A stretch of 64,000 nt of DNA from Baylisascaris procyonis (lineage: Eukaryota > Nematoda > Chromadorea > Rhabditida > Ascarididae). Below, in pieces: positions 1 through 12,800 of the stretch. Below the pieces are notes generated by a model. The model did no database searches. It was given only the letters and a program-made list of their open reading frames with translations, and was not told the origin of the DNA. Where the stretch lies: NCBI GenBank assembly GCA_037389465.1, contig JAZARR010000079.1, positions 682,001 through 746,000 on the forward strand. The letters are read 5' to 3'. Position numbers and translations under genes: made by a program. The stretch's first letter is position 1. Each line of letters opens with the position of its first letter.

Positions 1-285
1 CACGAAGAGTTCCTTGAAGTCTCCACTTTGAGTGCCACCACATCCGTGATACGTGATGCTTAGTTGAATAGGAAATACCTTCAAATTATGTGGTGTGAAT
101 GCCAGATGGGATCTTTCCGTTGCACATCTCATGCATTCTGTTTGTTAGCTAATCACAACGCCCTGCTGCTGTCTAAGTGCTGAAGTAGGTATTTTTTTGG
201 TGTTTAAGTGTATTTCATTGTCAAAAAGCAGAATCTCGAAATACATGTCGCGTTGTGGGGGATGATATGAATTTTACCTGTTGAC

Positions 286-495
286 TTATCCCCATTCAAA
301 GGCGGTTTCCTTCTTTTCTCTTATTACCAGAACGACCTTAATACCTGAAAGGTCGCAGATTCGAACCAGCTTGCCGACAGTGTTTTCTATACTCATCAAA
401 TAGTTGTTGTTTGAAAACTTTTCATTAAACGTTTGGCTGAACAAATCAATAAATACTGCTTCGATTGATTCATTTGCTTGAAAAACATGCATCAC
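286..495 (-). CDS. Possible small unrecognised protein or exon (69 codons)
   Basis: This minus-strand ORF runs from ATG at 495 to a stop just below 286. I do not recognise the protein. Its composition is protein-like: hydrophobic beta-like segments (KLVRICDLSG, IKVVLVIREKK) and no low complexity. On the minus strand a site ending CGCTAAG lies about a dozen bases before the ATG and could be a splice or trans-splice acceptor. A possible 5' splice site (TCAG|GTATTA) sits inside the ORF, so it may be only a first exon. It is head-to-head with the ZFC3H1-like gene, whose ATG is about 320 bp away. No AATAAA was seen downstream on its strand. It may be a chance ORF. Confidence 0.3.
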   Translation of the reverse strand: MMHVFQANESIEAVFIDLFSQTFNEKFSNNNYLMSIENTVGKLVRICDLSGIKVVLVIREKKETAFEWG

Positions 496-815
496 AATTC
501 ACTTCTTAGCGTATAAAAAATTTTATGAATAGTTTTCAGTTTGCCGTTTCCATTTTTAGTTCGTCCTATCTTGGAGGTGCAAATAGCGGAGGGAAAGCAA
601 GGTAAGGGGGCTGGCTAGGAACCTATCGATGTGCTCGATGTGCTGCTGATGTTGAAGGAGGTTAGAGGGAATACTTCTCTATACGAACCCACCATTCGCT
701 TCCTTTGTCGCTTTCTTTCATTATAACAGCACTATTGTGGACTCTTCAATGCCTCATTTCGAGTAAATCCTTAGTCGTTCCCTTCTTTTCAGGGATAATA
801 TTGTGAAACTGTTAG
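496..815. promoter_or_regulatory. Possible shared promoter region between divergent genes
   Basis: The interval separates the possible minus-strand ORF from the first coding exon of the ZFC3H1-like gene. I see no clear TATA or initiator element. A TTTTCAG site ends at 792, 23 bases before the ATG at 816, and fits a nematode spliced-leader acceptor. The role as a promoter is inferred from position only. Confidence 0.25.
793..815 (+). promoter_or_regulatory. Probable trans-spliced 5' leader of the ZFC3H1-like mRNA
   Basis: The acceptor CTTTTCAG-like site ends at 792 and the first in-frame ATG is at 816. No upstream in-frame exon was found. This fits a spliced-leader acceptor, although a cis-spliced non-coding first exon is equally possible from sequence alone. 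Confidence 0.4.
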
Positions 816-3800
816 ATGTTTCGTTGTGAGCGATCTCCTGTTTTGGAGGACGGCGAGATCCGAGATGAAGTCGATGAGCCGTATTCTCCTTCGGATTACG
901 ATGCAGAGGGGTAAGTCCTGCTTTGATAGAGATCTGCTTGGACACGTCACTAAGGTGGCATGCTTCATTCACATACCATATTCGTGTTGCATATTCTCTT
1001 GTTTTGAGATCAACTTCCAATCCTTCAATGTCACTCATGTGGTTCTGCTATGGTCCGTATTTGCATCCGTTGAACGAGGAGTTAAGCTTCGTGCATAGCA
1101 GCATAGATGCTGTGAAATGTGATGTTATTTGAGTGTCCAATGCTGTAAATGTGATTGTTTTTTTGTATGGCGTGCAATCGTGCAATCGTATTGCGCATGT
1201 CGCAAAAATTATGTCGCAAGTTTGTTTAACGCACTTTCGTGGTAGATATTTGTGACTCGAATGTCATAAAGCATGTACCGATGATGCATGTATTCTGCGC
1301 ACAACGCAAATGCTGACTGCTCCACTGATTATTGTACAACTTCAAGGGCGCAAATGCCCTACTTGTCGCCTTTTTTTGAGAAAGGTAGGAAAAAGGGCAG
1401 TAAGGTAAAAGAACCTCTCCGAATAGAGGTTCATTTTTTTATGATACGATACGTCGATGCTCGCATTTCCTCGGCATCTATAAATGTTAATTTTTGTCCA
1501 CATTATATCTGAAGATCAAAAGTGTATCCACTAAAGTCGCAGAAGTATAAATGAAAAAAGCTACATCGGGTCGGCTATTTAGTTCACGCTGTGGCCCACT
1601 CTAGGCGCCAACTCTTCTTTTTGAAGAATCGGGGTTAAAGAGTTGAACCCTGTTTTGCCTGAAATCGGAGTCAAGGTCCATTTGTTTGCGGATTAGGGGC
1701 TCGGACTATTCACCACCGATTCATCAGAGTTGCAGTCAGACCACTTTGACTATGTGCCTATCATTAGTGGTATTATTTCTTTCGAACGATAATTGCTGGA
1801 TGTTTCTTCTTTAATGCGTAGTTTTTGAAGATATTCTAATGGTTCTCACATAGTACATAGGTTTTTCTAGGATCATCTCACATATATCTGCAAACTCGGA
1901 TGCCCAATTAACATCGTGGACAAGCCAAGATGACGAGCGTGAAGTGGACCGAATTATTGCAGAAATGCAGGTAAGCGTCATTCCATTGATCACATTGTGA
2001 AATATGCCTCGATGAATGGATAGGCTGGTGGATTCAGATGGTTGCGGTCGATCGATCATAGAAGCACCGAAGAGAACTGCAGTTGGTGGAATTTTCTGGT
2101 CGGGTATTAGATGTTTCTAATTCTTTTGAGATTCTCCGAAACAGTGCAGAAACTTTTCGTTATTACAACAGTGTGGTGTTTCATCATTGTAGATTTTATT
2201 ATTGTTGTGATAATCGTTTCCTTATGTTTTGATTTCGTCACTTTGGCGTTTATCAAATTACGCTCAGTGGTGAAGGGTAATTGGGATAAGTTCGCTGGTT
2301 GCGATTGAGACTTCATAAAGTTTGAGCCGGCATGGAATGTGTATTATGTGTTCATCGTTCGCAATCTTCTGCATTATTAACTCAGTTTCGCTCGATTTTC
2401 GTGCGATGCAGCCGTTTTATTGAGCGAAGTGAGTAAGGACATGAGGTGTAGGGTTTGAGGTCGAAGACTTTAAACAATTATGAATTGGAATGGAAAGATT
2501 GATCGTTGCAAGTTGATCTAAATGGCTCTTATGCTTTATAGCATAAGTTTAGCCGGAAATTTTTCTTTTTGTTGTGCTCTATAGCTGAAATTGATACTCT
2601 CAGTGCATCCTAAATGAGTTATAGTGTTTCACAAGTTCGGGAGTCGGAAAAAAGGTTGAGGGGCTGAAAGGTTTTATTTATTGAAGTTTTTGAAGCTTTG
2701 AAGAAGAACAAGTAAGTGGCAAAAGATGGTTTTTGCTTTTCCGATGGGGTAAAAGGAAACTTCAATTGCAGAAATTCGAACACTTTTCCGTCTTTCATTA
2801 TAAAAAGGTTCAAATTCTACGAGTTTGTCTCCAGTTCCTTCTCCTCCCCTCCCTCTCTCTTTTTCCTTCCTCGTTCTGCATTCTTCTACCCCTTGCATAG
2901 ACTAATACTGTTAGCATTATAAAGTCCAATGAATGTTTAGAGCTATGTGCATCACGAAAGCGCAAATCAGTGCGTTAACGACGATGTTGTTGATGATGAA
3001 GAGAGTCTGCGCAGAGCGGCCATTGTTTCAGCCGAAAAGAGACGTCAACAAGTGATCCATATTCCAACATATGCAAGCGAGCAGGGAACATTCTGCGAGG
3101 AACACATAAGTTCCGCTGTTGCACAGGGAACAAGCGGTGAGTACGGTTGGATCGAATTCCTCAGATATCCTTTCATAATCGAGCAACATTTTATATTTTA
3201 AGAGGATTGCATCGAAAATATTTGCATAAAATGTAAATAATATGTGGAAAGTGATATCTGCTGCTTGCAATAAATTCGCATGTATTATGTAAGAGATTGA
3301 TGTTTAATGAAATATAATCGTTCAAAGGAGAACTTGTGTGTGAGTGATTATCGGTTCAGATGTAGCGTTAGAGGCAGTGAGATCAATACGTCCACGATCA
3401 GGTCGTCGTAGAGGGTCTCCGAAGTCGACGTGGGTTCGATTGGACAATTCGCGATCGAACGCCGCAAGGGGTATTTACTCTTTTTCTGCGATATCAGCTA
3501 GCTGCTATGAAAAATATTTCGAAAGGATATTTCAAGTGCTAATAGTTAATATCTCCAATAAATAAAGTGTAGCTTCCGGTCTTGTCTTGTTGCTAGTTTT
3601 CGAAGGTCATCATTCACTTATATTCAGTTGACGAAAAATTAGCTTTACTTGTTGTGGTTGGGTTCATTGAAATATTGGAATGGTCTTGAACTGTGGCTGA
3701 TGAAGAATATTAGCGAGTTTTGCATATGCAAATGCTTGCATATGAGGGTACCGCATCGCCCTCATGTCGGTTGCAATTCAAATTATATAGGCTATATTTG

Positions 3801-6800
3801 CATATGTTTAACTTTTTCAACATTTATCCACAGTACGAATTGGTTCACTTTCATCGATCTTTGTTTGTGAATTATGCTGCAAGCACCTACCTCGAGAAAG
3901 TTTAATTGGGTTGTTATGTTTATGCCTAATTAAGCCTTGTCCCATGCCCAATAGCTTATCTTCACCATGCTCATTTTCATCATATACTGTTCACGTATTG
4001 AACAGGTACCACTTCTTACATTTGCCTCATTTTCAAACACCAGTGAACGCTTGCTTTTAGTGAAGATTGTACTGAGAACAATGCCTTTATTGGCTGATTT
4101 TTAATAGTGTTATGCGGATTATTGCTTATAGGGTGGAAAATTGTCTGTTGTATTGTCTGGCACACGTGATAATAGCAGCTGGTAGTGATAAAAAAAGTCA
4201 ACACTTGGAAAAATGGTGATACAGGATGGGATGCTGATGATGCTGAAACAGGATGGGTAATAACTGGAGGGTACCTGAGACAGTCCGCCAACAGAGCGGC
4301 GGGTCCTTACCGGGGTCATCGATTCATTTTCTGTCCGTCCTTTCAATCGCTTGGTACCTTGAAGTCTCCATTAAACAAGAAGAAAGAGGTATAAAATAAA
4401 GGACCGCTCGATGGTTGATCTATAATTCCTGCGATATCATCCCAATCTTTATTTTATCCCACTTTTTGATATCAGTGACTTTTGTTTCCTCATTGATTTG
4501 TGGAATTGATTTCACCACTTGGATATGGTTATTTCACGTGTTTCGGATGAACTCTTTTTTCATCTTTTGATGTTTCACTTTGAGTCACATAGAAATTTCT
4601 ATTCAGAAAAAGGAATTCTGAAATGCTTTCGTGACTCTCTGAAAAACTAGTCAAGGGAAAAAAGTGGGGGAGGCCGGATGGAGGCGAGGAGATGAAGGAT
4701 TCGGCGTTTTCACCTTTTGCTTAGTTGTTAGCTAAATCCTTTATGAAATTTAGCACACTTGTAGAGGATTTGAAAAGGAAAAATTGTGTGTAATTGGTTT
4801 TCGATGCAACTCGACGGTAACATATCAACAGTGATCAATTGCCATGCACTTCGTTAGCTGAAAGAAAGTGTTGCGCTCTTATCATATCATATAATTGGGA
4901 GCTTATAAAATGTAAACGGTACATTTAGCTATGGTTATGCGAGTTCACTGTATTTAGGATCGCGGCGTTCCTCGACACATAGGATTGAGCCATTGGTCGT
5001 TACCGTCACCAACGACACTCTCCACGATTCTGATGTTCACTTAGCACTCTCCGGAGATACACCGCAAAAAGAATTGGCATGGTCAAAGGAGTGAGTTTTA
5101 CTGTCAAATAACTGAACATTGATTTGATGGATGGCAATTTCAAAAGCTGAATGGAATTCGCTGTTTCGTAGTTTTTTCCCATATAATTTTTTTCGAGAGG
5201 TGGCAATTTGTAGTAGTAGCGGTCTCTTGCTATAATAACCGTAATTTTCTTCATCCGTTTGTCTACATCCTCTCCTTCCTAAATGTCGTTAAAAAAATTT
5301 AAAATGCAAGCAGTCCCCCTTGTCCTCTTTAATTAATGTCACTGCGCTGTAGTTGGACAAAAAACGTTGGTATCAGAAGAACTCGGAATTTGCTTTTATC
5401 GGTAAGTTGGAGGCGGAAAGCCGTCTTCGTTGTGCTGTTTATTAACAGTGAGTTGACGGAGTAGACTGTGGTGTTTCAGTTCTTTGTCACGGATGTGATA
5501 TATGATGTCTTTATTATAGTGATATGATGTCATTTGATTAAGGTGTGCACTGGTTGAATGTCTCCTCCATCCGCAGATTTTTTTCTTTTCTGTTATTTTC
5601 CCATATATATTTGAGGATCCGTTTGCCTGTCGTCTAATAATATTCATATCCCTAATTTTTATTGCCGATAAAAGCTTAGTTATCTTCTTCTAGGTATGAC
5701 GAGGCATTACATAATATTCGACTGCGCTTTGAACAGAATGCGGCGACCGCAGTGGAGAAGGATATGGATGGTGGTTTGGGCGATAATTACGAGCAGGTCG
5801 GCATGGATATCGTTGACAGTGACCGAGGTGAGTTTTGCGTAAGCGCTGCGATCGGTTCTGCTCTTCCTATCTTGTTTTCGCATAGCGAAGTCGTTTATGT
5901 TCGTGCGTTCTGCAGTCGCATAGCCGCCAAAGAGGTAAATGGAAAGCGGCACAAGCCACTGAAGGCCTAAAGTTGGTGCCAACGGAGGGGATGAGAGACA
6001 GCTTCAAGGTCTGCCTATCGGAGTTGAGCGTTTGTGGAAATTTCTGAAGCCCTAACAGCCTTGTTTCATGTTATCTCCTCGATGAAAGAGAGGTTCGGCG
6101 TTGTTTCAGGATGCGTCGTGTTGTCTTGCATGACATCCGACGGGTTGTTAATTCCGCATTATTTCAAAGTAAGAGGGGGTATTAATTAAAAGAGGTCATT
6201 CTTGATTATGTGGGTGGGATTGAAAGGGATTATTTAAAAAGAGATTTCAAAATGGTTATTATTTTCTGTGGTTGTGGTATGCGAGAATGACAATATGTAA
6301 TTTATGCATATCCACCGCTTTATGCTATCTCTCTGTCGATTTGATGGTTTCTTCGCTACTGAGAATAGTGTCGTCGTTATCGATCAGTAAATTGCTTTTA
6401 GGGCTAAAGGATGAGCGCTTCAATGATGACAAAAACTGAATAGGTGGATCCCCATTTGCGGGCTTGGTGAGATAATATTGAGGAAGCGCTTGCTGGGCCA
6501 AGTTTTAACTCAAAGCCTATGAATGAAAAGAGTGCAGAAGAAAAGTTATTTGTGGGGGGGGGGGGGGGCTACAATCCTACAACTCCTATATTTCCTTTCT
6601 CGAGAGCTTAGGAGTTTTTTTTTTTAATTTTAGACGAGCGATAAAATTTTATCCTACGACCCGCTTTGATTTTTAATTCATAAAAGAAAAACAGGTCTGT
6701 TGAAGAAATCCTAGAATTTACTAATATGCTAAATAAGTTGGACTCAAGCACAAGTTGTGTATATGCATGTTCAAGATTCGCAATCACGTTGTGGAGTGCT

Positions 6801-9800
6801 TCTTGGTGTTTCAAGTGAGGTGGATACAGATGCGGCTGAGCGTGGTGTTGCAGATGAGCCGAGCATTGACGACGAGGCTGAAAGGCTTAGAGCTGCACTA
6901 CTTGAACAGGTTGGCGTTCATTATGCAACTACCTTTCAGCAATGTGGCTACATTCGAGAAAGTTCCTTTAATATGCCGTATTTTGGTGGGCAGTCTCTGC
7001 AGTGTTTACGTCAAGCTATTGTTTTCAACACTGTTTTCACAGTATATTGTTATCATGAGCGAGTTTGGACACTAATCGATTTTTTTATTGCTGCATTGAC
7101 AGACGTTGGGGTCTGCATTTTGGAGACGTTGCCAGTCCTGTCTTCCCCCATTGATGGCGATCCTTGCATGATTTCTTCCTCTAACACCCCCGGATGACTA
7201 AGGCCGTGATCATGAAATTTTGTGGGTTTTATCCGCCCTACAGGCCAATACTGATTTCTGCTTTCGTTAGGGATTAGTACAAGCTGTTAGTTGAGGAGTA
7301 GCATTATGGGACAGCCTTGCATTAGTTTTGCAGGTTTGAACTATTGGTTGACTTGATAAATTGAAATATAGATAAGACTGTCACGTCTTATCGAGGGTAT
7401 GCTTTCTGATTTGTTTTGTGTTCAGTTCTAGAAGGTTAGTTCACCCGTTTTGAGAGATGGATTACTGAATTTTTTGATGTTGGTGGATGCATGAGAGGGA
7501 AGCGAATATTGAATGTAGTGCCCCAATACAAGCTACTATAGCATGCTCTTTTTTCAGTGAAGAACATCTCTTGTTTAAGGTGAAGAGGAAGAAACACCTG
7601 GAAGAGAGAGCTGAGACGGCGTTGAATAACCGCGAGGAGGGTGAGGTTAGTAGTTCAACGACGCCGATCCATTCTCCGGGCGTGACGCAGCACACCACGT
7701 CGAACACATTCGACACTGCTCTACCTCCTTCTCAGTCGCGTACTGTGTTAGTCTTTTTTAAAATTAGAGTGGTGATATGAAGCAAAGAACTAAAGGAACT
7801 TATTTCTGAACATGGAAGGTTCCCTGCTTTCGTTTGCGACCGTATCGTTCAAATAAGACTTGTAGTGACATTGAAGGAGGAATACTCTTGTAAACCCCCT
7901 CGCTCTCAATTCAAGCCAGAAGGGAGGGTGGCTTCTTCGCCGCATTGCAGTGCAGGTGCTATGCATTTGCTAGGAGAATCTAAATAGAGTACCGTCGACC
8001 CAAGCAATCGGAGTCATTCGAAATAGAGAAAGTAAGCAAAAGCGACTTGCAGTGGGTGCAATTCGAGCGCGGTTCTCCCTTCATCATCTCTGGAGCATAA
8101 TTCCAAGGCACGGAGCATTAGATCGGTCGTCACCCCATCAAAGGATTCTCGACTTGGACGCAAGGTAACGGTGGTGTTTTTGCATCTTCATCCAGGAAAC
8201 TAGCAAACATTAAATCCGAGTTAAGCGCTGTTAGGCTTGCTTACGATCGTGTTGGTCTTGAACTTCGATGCTTACCTCTCTCCTCTTATTCCATTCATTT
8301 GAAATGGAAGAAATTTGCATTAGTTTATGACGTTTCCATAGTTTTCTATGTGTCAGATAGCGTTGCCTCTTTATGAATGTTCAGATATTGTTATCGTTTA
8401 GGAAGTGCCGATAGCTGGATTTGCTAAAAGGTCGTTTAGTTGAAGTGAGCTCATTGCTTGATGCATATTACCCACTAGTTTTGTGCTCAGCATTGGGTCT
8501 AAGTGGTGGAATATATTGTGGAAGCGTTTCACTGATGGCGAATTGGTGTGCCCAAAGTAACGTTACAGTGTAAACACCCCAACCCTCTCCCCTCCTCTTA
8601 TATACAAGTGTTAATTGTTGCAGTTTGAAATTCTTTGTTTGCCGAAGTTTGATACATCTCATCACGCTTAAACAATTCTCACTTGTTAAAAAATCGCCAA
8701 TTCACATTTAACTGTTGATGAATGTCTTTATAAGCTTTCGAATTTATGCTTCCTTCTGCTTTTCGAGCTGTGATTTATTAATATTCATTGTGAATCGCAC
8801 TTTAAGTAAAAACGAATGCGTTTTGTGAATTTCAATCTGATTTAAACAGATTAGATCGACGATTAGCATAGTTCTGCATGTGGATACCTCCTAACTAACC
8901 TGTGACCCTAGGATTAAGTAATAGCGCAATTCCTTTTCAGGAGTATCCACCACAATTCACATTACCATCTCCGAAACCTTTATAGCATGGTACAACATGC
9001 CATCGAATACACTTAGCTGTGGTAGCCATCAAATGACTAGCACTACCGCTACATCAGCATAAGACGTGATTAGGATGTTTTAGTGGAAACATGATATAGG
9101 ACTGTAAAAAATAATGAATGGGAAATGCGTGGCAGAACACGTAGCCGAGTTATAAGGTTTATATGAGGATTGAAAATATATGAGTTGAAATAACGGTAAT
9201 AGCTCTTTTGCATTGTGAGTGCATATCATTCAACTCATTCGTTGATCGCTAAATATAGTTTATTGATCTGCAGTGGTGTGATTTATGTTCTGGCTATCTT
9301 CTTATTCCTGAAAATATAAATTTCGTCGTTTTGAAATTTTTCTATTTATTCTTTTTCAGAGATCAGCAAGGCAACGGAAATCAAATTCTAGCGACAATGA
9401 AACGATGGTGTTGAGTGATTTTTCTGATGCGCCTCCTCGAAAGCGTTCGAACACAAAAAGGTGATCGTAATTATAAGAAGGAAAAACGGTATATGTGATA
9501 ATGTTTTTTGAGTGGATAGTCTGTCCTGTTGAGCAGAGAGTAGGTTGTGGAGGGTTGTTCTTCCCTCAGCGTCCTTCGCTATCGCGAGGATTGAGTGATG
9601 TTTGTTGGGCTGACCAAACTATAACAGCAATCCGAAGGTGGACCTCTTTGCAGGAGGAGCAAAAGCAGCGGCCGAGGTGCCAGTCATCAGAGTGCAAATA
9701 TGAGTTGGATGCCATCTCGAGAACACACTGTGGAGGAATGGGAGAGGTTGTTGGAGGAGGAAGCGGAAGAGAAGCGTTCGATCGAAAACAAGATGAAACA

Positions 9801-12800
9801 CAGGGATGCGCAACGCAGTATGAATGCCAGCAAACGTGATCGCTATTTAGTAGGCGTTTTTGTCGGGATTTTCTGTCTTAAATAGCGCTTTGCTTGAATG
9901 TTCCCTTCTTATTGGGTATCAGTAGAATGGGTAAAAGCGTTCTCACCTCCCACATTGGGCAAAAGGTCCTGTTTAATACGTTGCGAGAAGCAATTTACTT
10001 TCGGTGAGCGCAGATAGGTGCAGAGCAAAATGTTCGGAGGAGTCATGTTGCTCCTCTGTTTTGTTTCTGCAGAAGTCGGAGTGAGTGAATTCCCGGCTAG
10101 AAACCTGCGAATTTTCCCAAGTCTGCAGCACCGTAATGTCGTAAACTCCCTTAAAATAATCCAACAGGCGGTATGATTTTTTATTGTGGGTTCTTTTGTG
10201 GGAAAATTTGGAAGGTTTTTTAGCTTAAAACAAATTTATGTTATTTCTTTTCCCGATTGCAATATTGCAAACACCTGCTCACCTGAAGTCCTCTTTACCT
10301 TCACTCCTCCCTAAGAGTTCTAACACTGTCATGAATAAACGTCCTACCACCAAGATTTCTATCTTAACCACCCGTCGAATCTTTCGCTTTCTTGACTCGC
10401 TAGGTTCCCCTCCCAGAATATTTTAAATGGATGTGTATTTGAAATGGAAAGATTGTGTTTTTGGATGTTGCTATACTTCAGGAGCGTGCATATCGATGCT
10501 GTCAAGAAATTGGATTCTTGGACTCCGAATTGATGATGCTGAAAGGTGATCTGGAGAAAGTGAAAGGGCGAATATCCTTCTTTGAGAAAGAGTGCGAAAA
10601 GGCAAGGAAGGCAGAAAGTCGAAGAATGGCTGAAAAGAAAGCGGTCGAGAGGGCGAGAAACAAGGAAGTATACAGAAGGCGGTTGAGCGAGAATGACATT
10701 GCAGCGGTAGACGTGGATGTGCCTAGATCGTCAGGCGGGAGCGTGCTGAGGAAAGGAAGCAAGGAAGTTGACAGCGGCGATACTGGTTTAGCAGAGTTAA
10801 ATGAAGACATACAAGATAAGAATCCAGGAGTAAACGGTATTCACATTCGGCCTGAATCTCGTAATGATGAGCCACAGGCGGTAAATGTGAATGCGGAGTC
10901 GGCAAAATCTGGCAAAGTTACCAAGAGGAAAGGGGCTTACAGAACTGAAGAGGCTGTTTCGCCAACCCAGTCGAAGGAATCATCGAGTCAGAAAGAAGCG
11001 GGAATGATTCTGGAGCCTGAACAAGAACTCCAGCTCAGTATTAATGTTGCGGGGGGAGCGAGTGAGGATATCGAGGTGGAAGAAGAAAGAAATGAAGCAT
11101 TAAGGTCATCGTCGGATGAAGACTTAGAAAATTGGTGTCTGTTGGGTTCAGTGGATCAAGAGGGCAGCGGTGCCGATCGCTTAGATAAGCGTTGTCATCG
11201 GTTATTACCATTAAATGCAAAGCCAACAACGGTGCAGTTTTCAGATGAAGGGGATTTTTGTTTCGAAGATTTTGATGAAGATGCTTTTAGCGGAACTATG
11301 CAAAATTCAGAAACCTCATCGACTCAGAGGGAAATGATGTTTACAAGCAATAAAGAAGCAGTGACACTTTCTGAATTGAGGCGCAGTTCCGGCTCGACTT
11401 CCAACGTTTCGAACGAGGATGGAAATTTCGCGGAGCTGAGGGATAATTTACTTCTCAGGTTCAGTGGATATCGGTACGAGTTCATAAATATATTTGCCTT
11501 TATACTGCAGGTCGAGGTCACTTTATGGTGTTGAAAAGGGAGCTTATGTTCAAATGGAGGGCAGTAAGGAACTGAGTGAGAAGTGGTGGAGTATCCTGGT
11601 GGGAACGGTATATGGGTTTGTTGGGTGGTTGGATCACAGACTTTTCGATTCTGACGAAAATTTCGATACTGCACTTAATGAGTTATCATTTGCTCATAAT
11701 AAATTAGTGGCTGTTCGGAGGTTTGCAGCAAGTCGCTTGTCACGGTGTTGCAACTCAACGAAGCGTTGTTGGTTTGAGTGAACATAAATAATAATAGCAG
11801 TCTATTACTGCCTTTTTTTGTGTTATCTTTGGTCAGCCAGTAAAAAAGATATGAAACAGGCGTTTGTCATTTTCAGGATATGCCCAACTTTCCCGTACAA
11901 CCTGATAACGCATCGCTCAATTTCGAATAAACTTGATCCAATGCGACCGTTGTGCTATTACGAACTTCATGGAATATGCAAGGACAAGTTTTGTACGATG
12001 TGTGTCTTATTTTTATAACTTTCTAAGAATGCTTGTTTCAAGCATAGATCACGAGTAATTGTTTATATTTGCTTGTTGCATGAATGGATGTGGTTCACAT
12101 TCTCTTCTCAAAATTTCAAGGAAATTAATGTACGGGCAACGCTGTAACAACTTTGACACTTGCAGATGGCGTATTATTTGTAGTGACATTTGTACAAGAT
12201 TTTGCTGAGCGTCGAATGTTACGAGATCGATGATCGTGATCAGACTTATTAATCGTGATATAGATCTGGGGATTTACTTCCTGCACGCTGATGTGCCTGG
12301 AGGTAATTGATGGTGTTCTTTGAGTAAAGCTTGGTCCGCGATTTAGAAGTCTATTGGCTTTGTGGATAATCTCAGAAGGAGGTGCATTTTTTGTTCGTTG
12401 AGTTTACTGTAATCTACATTACGGCAACGCACAGTGCTATTGCTGTGATGCTGATCGAGTGCTGAAACTTGAAATAGTTCTAGATAAATTTGCCTAATAA
12501 TAAACACCGATTTGAATCTGTTGAGGATTGTAAAGGCTTTGTCCCTATCTGAGTCACCTGCAACTTTATGTTGAATAGGTGAGCGGGGAATATTTACAAA
12601 TAATAAACATGAGTGAGGTATGAGGTGGGGGGGGGGGATATTTTAAGAGATTTGCTAAGCTGTAGAGAATAGAGACACGAAATCAAGTTTGTTAATGTAT
12701 AAAAGAGTCGTCATTGAGGTAACATCTGCTTAACTCACCTACAAGTCTAAGGTGTGCGATGTGAGCATGATGGCTGCCTTGTTCTATTGATTGTCTGTCT

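Noticed and set aside
358..372. B-box-like GGTTCGAATC on the minus strand
   Set aside because: There is no A box at proper distance and no cloverleaf; it lies inside the small ORF at 286-495.
1411..1440. Rho-independent-like terminator
   Set aside because: This is animal DNA inside an intron; a hairpin plus T run has no such role here.
10502..11674. Minus-strand ORFs of 60-116 codons
   Set aside because: These are shadows of the large + strand exon 10482-11458 and the next exon of the ZFC3H1-like gene.
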